Shown: positions 44,565 through 53,779, numbered from the stretch's first letter. The stretch: 64,000 nt of DNA from Amycolatopsis arida (GCF_900115565.1 NZ_FOWW01000002.1:669160-733159), one strand, 5' to 3'. A program made the numbers and translations. The notes: generated by a model not told the origin, from the letters alone.

Positions 44565-46493
44565 ATGATGCGCTCGGGTTCACGGTCGGAACCGGACGGC
44601 CCCCGGTTCGGCCGGCTGGGGAAGGGGCGTGCCGGCCGGAAGGGCAAGCGGAAGTGGACACCCGAGCCCGGCGCGCACCCGCACCCGACGCGCAGGTTCG
44701 GCGGGCCGCCTCCGGATGGTGCCGGCGGGCGCGGCCCCGAGTCGCACCGGCAGCCCGCTCCGCCCGAGCCACCGCCCCGGTACCCGCCCGGGGTGCCCAC
44801 CGCGGACGAGGCGCCCACCGGTGCCGCGCCGATCCCGCCCCGCCAGGGTGCCCGGCCCTACCCGCCGGGATCGGACCAGTGGCGGACCCAGCCGGTGCGC
44901 CGCGAGCCGGCCGGCGAGGACCGGGCCGGGTACGAGCGCTACGACACCGGCGGCTACGTCAACACCGACCAGCGAAGGCTCTTCGAGGGCACGGAGGCCG
45001 ACGCCGAGTCGGCCACGCGGTTCGAGTCCCCGCCCTCGCCGCGGGGCGGGGTGCCGAAGCTGCCGAAGAAGCTCACCGTCACCAGGGTCGCCGCGCTGCG
45101 CGGGCGGCAGCTCACCGGGCAGGCGGTGGACGCCTTCCACCGCGCCACCAAGGCCGACGGCGCGGACAAGTCCGGGCTGACCTCGCTCACCTACGCGACG
45201 ATGCTGAACTACGCCAGCGACGCGGCGATGGCCGTGGCACTGGCCAACACGCTGTTCTTCGCCGCGACCAGCGGGGAGAGCCGCGGCAGGGTCGCGCTGT
45301 ACCTGCTCATCACGATCGCGCCGTTCGCGCTGGTGGCGCCGGTGATCGGGCCGGCGCTGGACCGGATCCAGCGGGGCCGGCGGCTGGCGATGTGCGTGGC
45401 GTCGGCGGGCCAGGCGTTGATGTGCGTATTCATGGCGTTGCACTTCGACGACTGGGGGCTGTACCCGGCGGCGCTCGGCAAGATGGTGCTGTCCCGGTCG
45501 TTCATGGTGTTGAAGGCGGCGGTCACGCCGAGAGTGGTGCCACCGGAGATCACCCTGTCCAAGACCAACGCGCGGCTGACCGTGTTCGGCCTCGCCGCCG
45601 GCGGCGTGTTCGGGGTGTTCGCCAGCGGGTTCAACTGGGCCTTCGGCTCGGCCGGCGCGCTGTGGTTCGCCGCGGCGATCTGCGTGACCGGCGCGGTGCA
45701 GGCGATGCGGATCCCGTCCTGGGTGGAGGTGACCGAGGGCGAGGTGCCGGCGTCGCTGTCGGCGCACCCCGAGCGGGGGATGAAGCGCCGCCGGCAGCCG
45801 ATGGGGCGGCACGTGGTCGTGGGGTTGTGGGGCAACGGCACGGTCCGGGTGCTCACCGGCTTCCTGATGATGTTCGCCGCGTTCGCGGTGAAGGCGCACA
45901 CGGAGAGCGCGGGGCAGAGCCCGTTCGTGCAGTTGCTGATGCTCGGCGCGATCGGGGGCGCGGCCGGGGCCGGCGGGTTCCTCGGCAACGCGCTCGGGTC
46001 GCGGCTGCACTTCGGCCGGCCCGACCAGGTGATCCTCGGTTGCCTCGCCGGCGCGCTGGTGGCCACGGTGGTGGCCGCCGTCCTGGCCGGGTTGGCCACG
46101 GCCGCGCTCGTCGGCCTGGTCGGCGCCACCGCGAGCGCACTGTCGAAGGTGAGCCTGGACGCGCTGATTCAGCAGGACCTGCCGGAGGAGTCGCGGGCGT
46201 CGGCGTTCGGCCGTTCGGAGACCGTGCTGCAGATGTCGTGGTGCTTCGGCGGAGCGGTCGGGCTGCTGCTGCCGCCGACGTACTGGATCGGGTTCCTGGT
46301 GGTGTCGGTGCTGCTGGCGCTCGGGCTGGCGCAGACGTGGTTGGTGCGCAAGGGCGGGTCGCTGATCCCGGGGCTCGGTGGGGACCGTCCGCTGCGGCCC
46401 GGCCCGGTGGGCGCGGCCGCGGCGGAGCCGGCTGGCTCCCGCTTCCGGGCCCGCTCGTACAGTGCCGGTCGATACCAATCCGACGGGAAGTAG
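44565..46493 (+). CDS. MFS transporter with long cytoplasmic N-terminus (Rv0876c-like)
   Basis: 642 residues. About 205 residues of basic, proline-rich tail precede 11-12 helices starting at TYATMLNYASDAAMAVALANTLFF. Distinct internal motifs (VIGPALDRIQRGRRLAMCVAS, LSKTNARLTVFGLAAGGVFG, SLDALIQQDLPEESRASAFGRSETVLQ) resemble Rv0876c. ATG at 44565. The substrate is unknown. The disordered tail is longer than in the 548-residue mycobacterial protein. Co-directional with DUF2771. Confidence 0.88.
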   Translation: MMRSGSRSEPDGPRFGRLGKGRAGRKGKRKWTPEPGAHPHPTRRFGGPPPDGAGGRGPESHRQPAPPEPPPRYPPGVPTADEAPTGAAPIPPRQGARPYPPGSDQWRTQPVRREPAGEDRAGYERYDTGGYVNTDQRRLFEGTEADAESATRFESPPSPRGGVPKLPKKLTVTRVAALRGRQLTGQAVDAFHRATKADGADKSGLTSLTYATMLNYASDAAMAVALANTLFFAATSGESRGRVALYLLITIAPFALVAPVIGPALDRIQRGRRLAMCVASAGQALMCVFMALHFDDWGLYPAALGKMVLSRSFMVLKAAVTPRVVPPEITLSKTNARLTVFGLAAGGVFGVFASGFNWAFGSAGALWFAAAICVTGAVQAMRIPSWVEVTEGEVPASLSAHPERGMKRRRQPMGRHVVVGLWGNGTVRVLTGFLMMFAAFAVKAHTESAGQSPFVQLLMLGAIGGAAGAGGFLGNALGSRLHFGRPDQVILGCLAGALVATVVAAVLAGLATAALVGLVGATASALSKVSLDALIQQDLPEESRASAFGRSETVLQMSWCFGGAVGLLLPPTYWIGFLVVSVLLALGLAQTWLVRKGGSLIPGLGGDRPLRPGPVGAAAAEPAGSRFRARSYSAGRYQSDGK

Positions 46494-46552
46494 ACCGTTT
46501 CGGCAGGTCAGCACCTCGCCGTTGGCGGCCTACCTCCAGTCTCCTTGGTATG
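46468..46552. other. Structured repeat element, copy 2 (upstream of DUF2771)
   Basis: Outer arms ATACCAA (46473-46479) and TTGGTAT (46545-46551) enclose GGGAAGTAG and GGCCTACCTCC. The order and spacing of blocks match copy 1 at 16192-16275. The left part contains the MFS stop codon; the right edge is 10 bases before the DUF2771 start and could also serve as a -10 (TATGTT). Confidence 0.55.
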
Positions 46553-46561
46553 TTTGCCGGC

Positions 46562-47077
46562 ATGCCCTCGCGCCCGCTCGCCCGTGTTCGCCCGCGGCTG
46601 CTCGCCGTTCTCGGGGTCGCCGCGTTCGCCGTGGTCGGTTGCTCCGCTCCGCCCGAGCCGGCGGTGACCTTCTACGCCGACGGCGACACCGTCCGGACCG
46701 AGCCGCTGATCCACTGCGACGCGCTGGTGCGGCAGTGCGAGCAGGGCGGCGAGCCGGCGCGGCTGGCGGTGCGACCCGGCCGGCCGGTGCAGATCTCGGT
46801 GCCGGCCGACGTCGCGGAGGCGCCGTGGGTGGTGAACGTCCAGTACCTGGACGCGGCCGGCGAGCCGCGGCCGGTGCGGCAGGAGTTCTTCTCCCCCGGC
46901 ACCCAGCACGCCCACACCGTGACCGCCGGCCCCGGCGACCAGCTGCTGGTGGTGGAGGTGCAGCAGCTCGGCGCGGCCTTCGCCGGTGACGAGGAGGGCA
47001 ATCCCATCGTCGACGAGGAGGGCAACCCCCAGCTGGTGGCCAGGGCCATCTGGTCCCTCCAGGTGGAGCCGGCCTGA
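46562..47077 (+). CDS. DUF2771 lipoprotein (Rv0875c-like)
   Basis: 171 residues. Lipoprotein signal RPRLLAVLGVAAFAVVGCSA, with the lipidated Cys near residue 27. The remainder is a beta-rich extracytoplasmic domain (VTFYADGDTVRTEPLIHCDA, RPVQISVPADVAEAPWVVNVQYLD) with two more cysteines (HCDALVRQC) that may form a disulfide. An upstream in-frame ATG at 46550 is possible. Function unknown; conserved neighbour of the Rv0876c-type transporter, so possibly its periplasmic partner. Confidence 0.85.
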   Translation: MPSRPLARVRPRLLAVLGVAAFAVVGCSAPPEPAVTFYADGDTVRTEPLIHCDALVRQCEQGGEPARLAVRPGRPVQISVPADVAEAPWVVNVQYLDAAGEPRPVRQEFFSPGTQHAHTVTAGPGDQLLVVEVQQLGAAFAGDEEGNPIVDEEGNPQLVARAIWSLQVEPA

Positions 47078-47102
47078 CCGTCCCGGCTCGGGGACGGTCA
47101 GG
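47073..47102. terminator. Bidirectional terminator containing both flanking stop codons
   Basis: A 12-bp perfect stem (47073-47084 CCTGACCGTCCC with 47091-47102), loop of 6. The TGA of DUF2771 is in the left arm and the TGA of the facing small frame is in the right arm. Confidence 0.8.
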
Positions 47103-47235
47103 CGGTGTGCCGCTGGTCGTCCAGAAGTGCCTCGTCCTCCAACTCGTCCGGCAGGCGAGTGAACCCGGTTGGATCGAGCCCGGGTCGCACGGCTGACTGG
47201 TGTGGCGTCAGCCGGTAGGGCCACTGGCGACTCAT
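47098..47235 (-). CDS. Small protein of unknown function
   Basis: 45 residues (MSRQWPYRLTPHQS ... GLDPTGFTRLPDELEDEALLDDQ), rich in charged residues, no membrane helix. Not recognised. Support: its stop codon sits symmetrically in a shared terminator stem, and codon third positions are mostly G or C. Against: no clear ribosome site before the ATG at 47235. The frame is open to 47325. Confidence 0.4.
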   Translation of the reverse strand: MSRQWPYRLTPHQSAVRPGLDPTGFTRLPDELEDEALLDDQRHTA

Positions 47236-47354
47236 CCGAGGAGCCAGGGCATGCCGAGACGCGTCGTTACCGATGGGTTTCACGGGATCGGTGCTCTCGA
47301 ATCCGGGCGCGGTGAGCCGGGCCACGGTCCTCCCGACTCACCGCGGACAACGGT

Positions 47355-47741
47355 TCACGGGTCGAGGTCGCGGGCGACGGCGCGCATGACCTCCGCGATC
47401 CGCTTGGTGTGCTTGCGGTCCGGGTAGCGGCCCCGGCGCAGGTCGGGCTGCACCCGCATCTCCAGCAGCTTGATCATGTCCTCGATGAGGCCGTGCAGCT
47501 CCTCGGCGGGCCGGCGCCGCGCCTCGGCGACCGACGGCGGCGGGTCGATCAGGCGGACGGACAGCGCCTGCGGCCCGCGGCGGCCGTCGGCGACCCCGAA
47601 CTCCAGCCGCTGGCCGGCCTTCAGCCCCTCCACTCCCCGGGGTAGCGCGGCCTTGCGGATGTAGACGTCCTCGCCGTCGTCCTGGGTGACGAAGCCGAAG
47701 CCCTTCTCCGCGTCGTACCACTTGACCTTGCCGGTCGGCAC
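47355..47741 (-). CDS. cspB: Cold-shock protein, CspB type with C-terminal extension
   Basis: 128 residues from GTG 47741 ([33 protein letters not shown]). The first ~67 residues are a cold-shock (OB-fold) domain with RNP1 KGFGFV and RNP2 DVYIR. A C-terminal helical extension ([48 protein letters not shown]) is shared with M. tuberculosis CspB (Rv0871). Binds single-stranded RNA or DNA; likely an RNA chaperone. An alternative GTG at 47750 would add 3 residues. Confidence 0.93.
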   Translation of the reverse strand: MPTGKVKWYDAEKGFGFVTQDDGEDVYIRKAALPRGVEGLKAGQRLEFGVADGRRGPQALSVRLIDPPPSVAEARRRPAEELHGLIEDMIKLLEMRVQPDLRRGRYPDRKHTKRIAEVMRAVARDLDP

Positions 47742-47896
47742 TGCCCTCACCGTTCCTTCACTGTGCCCATGTCGGTGGCCCGCCGGGCCCCGCACGACGA
47801 ACGCGCCCCAGGGCGTACCCAGGACGCGCGTCCACCAAGCCTATCTCCCTCGAGGTCGTGACGAGAAGCAGATACCGCGCGACCTAGAATGACCGC

Positions 47897-48160
47897 ATGG
47901 GATCCGCCGTCCACGAGCGCGCCGGCAGGGCCGCGCGCAAGTCCGTGCTGATGCGCCTCGGCATCGCGCTGTTCGCCGTGGGGATGCTCGCCGTGGTCGC
48001 GGTGTTCGTCCTGTTCGCCGCCGGTTTCCAGGACCTGCCCGTCTGGCTGAGCGCCGTCGCCGGGGTGGTCACGCCCGCCGGCCTCGCCCTCGGCCTGATC
48101 GCGCTGGTGCGGGAAGCCCGCCGCGCCGGCGACACCGAGGCCAAGGGCGGCACCGCCTAG
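47897..48160 (+). CDS. Small two-helix membrane protein
   Basis: 87 residues. Basic N-terminus, two membrane helices (LMRLGIALFAVGMLAVVAVFVLFAAG; WLSAVAGVVTPAGLALGLIALV), charged C-terminus. Family not recognised. The stop overlaps the 3' end of the convergent HAD phosphatase by 4 bases. Confidence 0.7.
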   Translation: MGSAVHERAGRAARKSVLMRLGIALFAVGMLAVVAVFVLFAAGFQDLPVWLSAVAGVVTPAGLALGLIALVREARRAGDTEAKGGTA

Positions 48161-48771
48161 CCGAGCTCCACGGCCAACCAGTCCGGGAACTCCTCCAGCG
48201 ACGCCAGCACCACGTCCGCGCCCGCGGCGAGCAGCTCCGCCCGGCCGCACGGCCCGGTGGTCACCCCCACGGCGAGCGCACCCGCGGCCTTCGCGCCCAG
48301 CATGTCCCCGCGGTGGTCGCCGACGTACACCACCGCGCCGTGCCGCCGCAACGCCTGCGCTTTCCCCGCCGCCCACAGCTCACCCACCAGGGAGTCGACC
48401 TCGAGGCCCAGCGTACTCAGGTGCAGCGCCGCGTTCGGCGCGTACTTCCCGGTGACCACCAGCGCCCCGCCGCCGGCCCGCGCGGCGCGCACCGCGGCGT
48501 CGGCACCGGGCAGCGCGACGGTCCGCGGAACGACGAGCTCGGGGTAGATGGCCCGGAACCGGTCGACCAGCGCGGGGATCCGCGCCTCGGGCGCGCCGAA
48601 GTCGCGCAGCACGTGGTCCAGCGGCGGCCCCAGGTTGGCCGCGAAGTGCTCGCCGTCGAGCACGAGCCCGCTCTCCACGGCGAGCGCGTCCATCGCCGCG
48701 ACCATCCCCGGCCGCGGATCGATCAACGTCATGTCCAGGTCGAACCCGATGGTGATCCGCACGTCAGCCAC
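48157..48771 (-). CDS. HAD-family hydrolase (phosphoglycolate phosphatase-like)
   Basis: 204 residues from GTG 48771 (VADVRITIGFDLDMTLIDP); a GTG at 48762 is an alternative. HAD motifs: I FDLDMTLID, II VVTGKYA (Thr in the Ser/Thr position), III lysine in GKAQALRRHG, IV VYVGDHRGDMLGAKAAG. A cap domain lies between motifs I and II. Dephosphorylates a small phosphate ester; substrate not known. Divergent from the TetR/R2lox pair. Confidence 0.85.
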   Translation of the reverse strand: MADVRITIGFDLDMTLIDPRPGMVAAMDALAVESGLVLDGEHFAANLGPPLDHVLRDFGAPEARIPALVDRFRAIYPELVVPRTVALPGADAAVRAARAGGGALVVTGKYAPNAALHLSTLGLEVDSLVGELWAAGKAQALRRHGAVVYVGDHRGDMLGAKAAGALAVGVTTGPCGRAELLAAGADVVLASLEEFPDWLAVELG

Positions 48772-48846
48772 GGTAGCCGCGGCCAGTGGCGGCCGTCCCG
48801 AATGGCGAACGCGCTCTGTACACGAGACGTCCACTCGTCCAGGTGG

Positions 48847-48871
48847 TTGACACAAGACCGCCCTGTGTCAA
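48847..48871. promoter_or_regulatory. TetR operator with embedded -35 (TTGACACA-N9-TGTGTCAA)
   Basis: Perfect 8-bp arms, ending 9 bases before the TetR start codon. The left arm contains TTGACA, a consensus -35, so binding would directly block RNA polymerase on the TetR/R2lox operon. Confidence 0.7.
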
Positions 48872-48880
48872 GCTGGTCGT

Positions 48881-49534
48881 GTGGCCGAGATCACCACCCG
48901 CACCTCGTTCCAGCAGCGGGCGCGAGCGTCGCTGCGCGAGGAGCTGCTGGACGCCGCCACCGAGCTGCTGGCGGACCACGGCTACGCCGGGCTGCGCATG
49001 GCCGACGTGGCGGCCAGGGTGGGGGTGAGCCGGCAGACCGTCTACAACGAGTTCGGCGGCAAGGCCGCCCTCGTCCAGGCGGTCAGCCTGCGCACGGCCG
49101 CCGAGTTCCTCGACGGTGTCCACCAGCGCCTCGACGACGCCTCCGACCTCGTCGAGGGCATTCGCGCCGCGGTGCGCTACACGGTCGAGCACGCCAGGGA
49201 GAACCGGTTGGTGGCCGCCGTGCTGGGCACCGAGGCCGGTGCGGACCTGCTGCCGCTGCTCACCACCCGGGGCGAGCCGATCCTGCGGGCGGCCAGCGAG
49301 CAGGCCGCCACCCGGTACCGCGCCCGCCTTCCCGTCCTCGACCGAAAGACGGCGGACCTGCTCGCCGAGACCGTCGTGCGGCTCACGCTCAGCCACCTCC
49401 TGCTGCGCACCCATACCGCCGCCGAGGCCGCCGACGCCGTCTGCGCGGTGATCGGCCCCGCCATCGTCCACTTTGCGTCCACTCCGGACAGTGAGGTCCG
49501 GGGTACGGAGCCGACCGGAGAGGCACGCCGATGA
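48881..49534 (+). CDS. TetR family regulator of R2lox (Rv0232-like)
   Basis: 217 residues. [32 protein letters not shown] at about residues 41-69. GTG start at 48881. The stop overlaps the R2lox start by 4 bases (ATGA). The same TetR-R2lox order occurs in M. tuberculosis (Rv0232/Rv0233). A perfect dyad lies just upstream, so autorepression is likely. Confidence 0.9.
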   Translation: MAEITTRTSFQQRARASLREELLDAATELLADHGYAGLRMADVAARVGVSRQTVYNEFGGKAALVQAVSLRTAAEFLDGVHQRLDDASDLVEGIRAAVRYTVEHARENRLVAAVLGTEAGADLLPLLTTRGEPILRAASEQAATRYRARLPVLDRKTADLLAETVVRLTLSHLLLRTHTAAEAADAVCAVIGPAIVHFASTPDSEVRGTEPTGEARR

Positions 49535-50502
49535 CCGCCATCACCACACCGCACCGCACCGGCTTCCACTCGCTGCGCCACGGCGGGCTGAACTGGGACT
49601 CGTTCCCGCTGCGGCTGTTCGTCAAGGGCAACCGGAAGTTCTGGAACCCCGCGGACATCGACTTCGACCGCGACGCCGAGGACTGGGCCACCCTCGACGC
49701 CGAGGAGCAGCGCTCGGCCACGTTCCTCTGCGCCCAGTTCATCGCGGGCGAGGAGGCGGTCACCGAGGACATCCAGCCGTTCATGCGGGCGATGGCCGCC
49801 GAGAGCCGGCTGGCCGACGAGATGTACCTGACCCAGTTCTGCTTCGAGGAGGCCAAGCACACCGAGGTGTTCCGGCGGTGGATGGACGCGGTGGGGCTGA
49901 CCGGCGACCTGCACCCGTTCGTCGCGGAGAACCCGCACTATCGCACCCTGTTCTACGAGGAGCTGCCCGAGTCGCTCGGCGTGCTGGCCGACGACCCGAG
50001 CCCGGTCAACCAGGTGCGCGCCAGCGTGACCTACAACCACGTGATCGAGGGCAGCCTCGCGCTCACCGGGTACTACGCGTGGCAGAAGATCTGCACGAAG
50101 CGCGGGATCCTGCCGGGGATGCAGGAGCTGGTCCGGCGGATCGGCGACGACGAGCGCCGGCACATGGCGTGGGGCACCTTCACCTGCCGCCGGCACATCG
50201 CCGCCGACGACTCGCTGTGGGAGGTGGTCCAGCAGCGGATGGGTGAGCTGCTCCCGCACGCGCTGGGCATGATCGAGTGGGTCAACGCGCAGTTCGAGGA
50301 GCCACCGTTCGGGGTGGACAACGCCGAGTTCGTACAGTACGCCGCCGACCGCGCGCGGCGCCGGCTCGGCGCGATCGAGTCGGCCCGCGGCATGCCGGTG
50401 GAGAAGATCGACCTGGACTACTCGCCCGAACAGTTGGAGGAGACCTTCGGCGAGGAAGACGCCAGGGCGTTCGCCGAGGCCGGGGCCCAACCCGAGCGCT
50501 GA
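49531..50502 (+). CDS. R2-like ligand-binding oxidase (R2lox)
   Basis: 323 residues. Ferritin-like four-helix protein with a heterodinuclear Mn/Fe site that binds a fatty acid. By alignment to my memory of Rv0233: metal ligands Glu74, Glu107, His110, Glu173, Glu208, His211 are all present ([29 protein letters not shown]). The Val77/Tyr168 pair that forms the characteristic ether cross-link is kept. Length is normal. The physiological reaction is not known. ATG at 49531 overlaps the TetR stop. Confidence 0.94.
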   Translation: MTAITTPHRTGFHSLRHGGLNWDSFPLRLFVKGNRKFWNPADIDFDRDAEDWATLDAEEQRSATFLCAQFIAGEEAVTEDIQPFMRAMAAESRLADEMYLTQFCFEEAKHTEVFRRWMDAVGLTGDLHPFVAENPHYRTLFYEELPESLGVLADDPSPVNQVRASVTYNHVIEGSLALTGYYAWQKICTKRGILPGMQELVRRIGDDERRHMAWGTFTCRRHIAADDSLWEVVQQRMGELLPHALGMIEWVNAQFEEPPFGVDNAEFVQYAADRARRRLGAIESARGMPVEKIDLDYSPEQLEETFGEEDARAFAEAGAQPER

Positions 50503-50620
50503 TCCCTCCGCGCCCAGCCAGCGACCAGCCACGCCCCGAGCCGGGTGACCCGGGGATGCGGCCGGCCGGCGGGCACTAGTCTGACCGCTGCCGTGTCACC
50601 GTGTCGCGTGAGGAGGGACA

Positions 50621-51646
50621 GTGCCGATCTTCCTCGCCCGGCTGCTCGCCCGCCTGACGGTCCTGCGGAGCTGGGCGACGCCGGTGCTGGTGATCGTGTT
50701 CGTGTTCGTCACCAGTTGGCCGCTGATGGCACTGGCCGAGCCGCCGGGCAGCGAGCTCGTCGAGCCGGAGAACTACTGGTGGTACTTCGTGGTCACCGCG
50801 GCGACCGTCGGCTACGGCGACTTCTTCCCGGAGACCGGCGGCGGGCACGTCGTCGGCGCGTACGTGATCGTCGGCGGGATCGCGACGCTCACGACGCTGT
50901 TCACCAAGCTGGCCAGCGTGCTCGAGCAGGCGAAGGGACGACGGATGCAGGGTGGGATCACCGTGGACGCCAGTGACCACGTCGTGTTGCTCGGCTACAC
51001 CCCGGGCCGGACGGAGCGGATCGTCGGGGAGCTGCTCGCCGACGGAGGCTGCCGGGTGGTGCTGTGCGGCTGGGAGGACGTCGCCGCGCACCCGATGCCC
51101 GACCAGCCGGTCGACTTCGTCCGGGGCAACCTCACCGAGCACGACGTGCTGCGCAGGGCGGCGGTGCACCGGGCGCGCAGCGTGCTGGTCGACGCCCGCG
51201 ACGACAACGAGGCGCTCGCGCTGGCGGTCACCGTGGACCACATCGTCGAGGGCGCGCACGTCGTGGTGACGCTGCGGGACATGGCGCAGGCGACATTGGT
51301 CGGCTACGTCAACGAGCGGATCCGCTGCGTGCAGTGGCACACCCCACGGATGATCACCGAGGAGCTGAAGTCGCCGGGGATCGCGGAGGTCTACGCCGAG
51401 CTGATGACCCACGGCGGCACCAACACCTACTCGGCACCGCTGCCGGAGTCGGTCGGGCCGGTCCGGGTGGGCGACTGCCAGTCCGCGCTGGGCCGCTCGC
51501 ACGGCGCCACGCTGCTCGCCGCCCGCGCCGGCGGCCGGCTGCTGGTCAACCCGAGCTGGGACACCGAACTGCCCGCGGGCGCGGTGCTGTACTACCTCAG
51601 CCCCCGCCGGCTCACCCCCGCCCAGATCACCCAGGCCCTCGACTAG
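50621..51646 (+). CDS. Potassium channel with RCK/TrkA-N domain
   Basis: 341 residues. Two membrane helices frame a pore loop whose filter is TVGYGD (residues 62-67). The C-terminal cytoplasmic half is an RCK domain (DHVVLLGYTPGRTERIVGELL, then VDFVRGNLTEHDVLRRAAVHRARSVLVDARDDNEALALAVTV), which gates by nucleotide or ions. One detail: the Rossmann glycines read GYTPGR rather than GxGxxG, so NAD binding is uncertain. GTG start. Its 3' end overlaps the facing MFS gene by 20 bases. Confidence 0.92.
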   Translation: MPIFLARLLARLTVLRSWATPVLVIVFVFVTSWPLMALAEPPGSELVEPENYWWYFVVTAATVGYGDFFPETGGGHVVGAYVIVGGIATLTTLFTKLASVLEQAKGRRMQGGITVDASDHVVLLGYTPGRTERIVGELLADGGCRVVLCGWEDVAAHPMPDQPVDFVRGNLTEHDVLRRAAVHRARSVLVDARDDNEALALAVTVDHIVEGAHVVVTLRDMAQATLVGYVNERIRCVQWHTPRMITEELKSPGIAEVYAELMTHGGTNTYSAPLPESVGPVRVGDCQSALGRSHGATLLAARAGGRLLVNPSWDTELPAGAVLYYLSPRRLTPAQITQALD

Positions 51647-52847
51647 GCGCCGCTCGCCAGCGCCGGCTCGGCCGCGGGGCCGGCGGGCTGGGTGAATCCA
51701 GCGGGAGGTTCGGCGTGGCCGGCTCGGACAGTGTGCGGATCACGAGCCAGCTCAGGGCGGGCAGGACGATCAGTGGGACGAGTGCGACCCGCAGGGAGGT
51801 GTGGTCGGCGAGGGTGCCGATGAGCGGGCTGGCGATGCCGCCGACGCTGACGGCCAGGCCGAGGGTCACGCCGCTGGCGGTGCCGACCCGCGTGGGCAGG
51901 TAGTCCTGGGCGAGGGTGACCTGCAACGAGAACGGGACGTAGAGGCCGACGGAGGTCAGCACGACGAACGGGTAGAGGGCTGGACCGGGGACGAACACGA
52001 CACCGGCGAGGGCGCCGGTGGCGGCCAGGTACGACCAGCGCACGATCGAAACCCGGTCCCAGCGGATGGCCAGCCTGCTGCCCAGGACGGTGCCCACGGC
52101 CCCACCGAGGTAGAGCAGGAACAGCGCGGCGCCGCCCGCCGCGGTGCCGCCGGCGGTCCGCTGCTGGGCGTGCAGCGCGATGAACGCGCTCAGGCCGACG
52201 AACACCACGGACCGGAAGACCACGGCGAGGGACAGCCTCAGGAACGATGCCGTGTCGTCGCCGCCGTGGGTGCCGGCCGTGGTGGAGGCGGTGCGCACAC
52301 GCGTGGCGAGCGCGCGCAGGACGGGCAGGCACAGCACGCTGCCGGCGAGGGCCGGCACGAGGAGCAGCGGGGACAGCCGAAGCCCGCCGGCGGCCATCAC
52401 GCCGGTGACCATGATGGGCGCGGCGACGTAACCGAGGTTGCCGCCGAGGGAGAACCAGCCCATCGCGGTGTGCCGGTGGCCACTGACGAGTCGGGCGACC
52501 CGGGCGGACTCGGGGTGGTAGGCGGCGACGCCGAGGCCGGACAGCGCCACGAAGGCCAGCGTCAGCGCGTAGGATCCGCTGATGCCGCTAAGCGCGATGC
52601 CGAGCCCGCCGAGAACCGTGCTCACCGGCAGCAGCCACGGCATGGCCCGCCGGTCGGTCAGCGCGCCGAACAGCGGCTGTGCCACCGAGGACAGCAGCGA
52701 CGCGGCGAGCACGATGCCCGACGCCGCGGCGTAGCCGTAGGCGCGCTCGGCGACGAAGAACGGCACGAGCGCGGCCACCGCGCCCTGGTAGACGTCCACG
52801 CAGGCGTGCGAGACCGACAGCAGGATGATCGACTTGTTCCGCGACAC
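51627..52847 (-). CDS. MFS transporter (fosmidomycin-resistance type)
   Basis: 406 residues from GTG 52847 (VSRNKSIILLSVSHACVDVYQGAVAALVPFF); an ATG at 52898 would add 17 residues. About 12 helices. The first helix and the motif PLFGALTDRRAMPWLLP resemble the FsrA/YfiS efflux group. The C-terminal Pro/Arg/Ser tail is poorly conserved and encoded partly over the end of the channel gene. Divergent from an AraC regulator with a 54-bp gap, the probable controller. Confidence 0.87.
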   Translation of the reverse strand: MSRNKSIILLSVSHACVDVYQGAVAALVPFFVAERAYGYAAASGIVLAASLLSSVAQPLFGALTDRRAMPWLLPVSTVLGGLGIALSGISGSYALTLAFVALSGLGVAAYHPESARVARLVSGHRHTAMGWFSLGGNLGYVAAPIMVTGVMAAGGLRLSPLLLVPALAGSVLCLPVLRALATRVRTASTTAGTHGGDDTASFLRLSLAVVFRSVVFVGLSAFIALHAQQRTAGGTAAGGAALFLLYLGGAVGTVLGSRLAIRWDRVSIVRWSYLAATGALAGVVFVPGPALYPFVVLTSVGLYVPFSLQVTLAQDYLPTRVGTASGVTLGLAVSVGGIASPLIGTLADHTSLRVALVPLIVLPALSWLVIRTLSEPATPNLPLDSPSPPAPRPSRRWRAAPSRGPG

Positions 52848-52901
52848 CAGGCCATGCTCGCGACCCGACGACGTGTCGCGCTTCCGATAAAAGGCCATTC
52901 G

Positions 52902-53645
52902 ATGACGAAGATCCGCCACGAACCGGCCGCGCCGACCCGGGTTCGGACCCTGCCCTCCGGCGCGGGCATCGACGCGCACCGGCACGACGACCACCAGATC
53001 GTCTACGCCGCGCGGGGAGTGCTGGCGATCACGACCGACCGTGGTTCCTGGGTCGCCCCGGCCACCCGTGCCATCTGGGTACCGGCCGGGACGGCGCACG
53101 CGCACCAGGCACACGGTGAGCTCGAACTCCACCTGGTGGGCCTGCCCGTCGGCGACAACCCGCTGCGGTTGGCCGAACCGAGCGTGCTGGCCGTGGGGCC
53201 GCTGCTGCGCGAACTGATCCTCGCCTACACCCGCGCCCCGCGCGACGAGACCCCCGAACGGCGCCGGCTCCGCGCCGTCCTGCTCGACCAGTTGCGCGCC
53301 GCACCACAGCAGCCCGTGCACCTGCCCACACCGACCGATCCCCGGCTCCGGGCGCTGTGCGCGATCCTGCACGCCGAGCCGGCCGACAACCGCACCCTCG
53401 CGGCCCTCGGCGCGCGGGTCGGCGCGAGCGACCGCACCCTGAGCCGGCTCTTCAAGACCGACCTCGGGATGACGTTCCCGCAGTGGCGCACCCAGCTACG
53501 GCTCTACCACGCCCTCGTCCTGCTGGCCGAGAACGTGCCGGTGACCACCGTGGCCCACTCCTGCGGCTGGTCGTCCACCAGCGCGTTCATCGACGTCTTC
53601 CGCCGCGCGTTCGGGCACACGCCGGGAGCTCACCACCACCGGTGA
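52902..53645 (+). CDS. AraC family regulator with cupin domain
   Basis: 247 residues. N-terminal cupin sensor (HRHDDHQIVYAARGVLAITTDRGSWVAPATRAIWVPAGTAHAHQAHG) and two C-terminal HTH units (NRTLAALGARVGASDRTLSRLFKTDLGMTFPQWRTQLRL; VTTVAHSCGWSSTSAFIDVFRRAFGHTPG). ATG at 52902. Divergent from the MFS exporter; in this family such pairs respond to the exported compound. Confidence 0.92.
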   Translation: MTKIRHEPAAPTRVRTLPSGAGIDAHRHDDHQIVYAARGVLAITTDRGSWVAPATRAIWVPAGTAHAHQAHGELELHLVGLPVGDNPLRLAEPSVLAVGPLLRELILAYTRAPRDETPERRRLRAVLLDQLRAAPQQPVHLPTPTDPRLRALCAILHAEPADNRTLAALGARVGASDRTLSRLFKTDLGMTFPQWRTQLRLYHALVLLAENVPVTTVAHSCGWSSTSAFIDVFRRAFGHTPGAHHHR

Positions 53646-53779
53646 ACCGAGTGCGGTGCCGCCAGGCCGCGGCGGCCCGCCGCGGCATGGCTCGCGGTGA
53701 CCGCTGTCCCAGACGGGTGACAGACACCGGTGACAGGCACGGCGCCGAAACCGCACAGCCCCGAACGAATCTTGGAAGG

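Noticed and set aside
40048-44772. A 1574-codon open frame on the minus strand
   Set aside because: Only its 3' 947 codons (from GTG 42891) are protein-like; the upstream part is antisense to, or out of frame with, DUF3027 and the cyclotransferase and reflects the high GC content.
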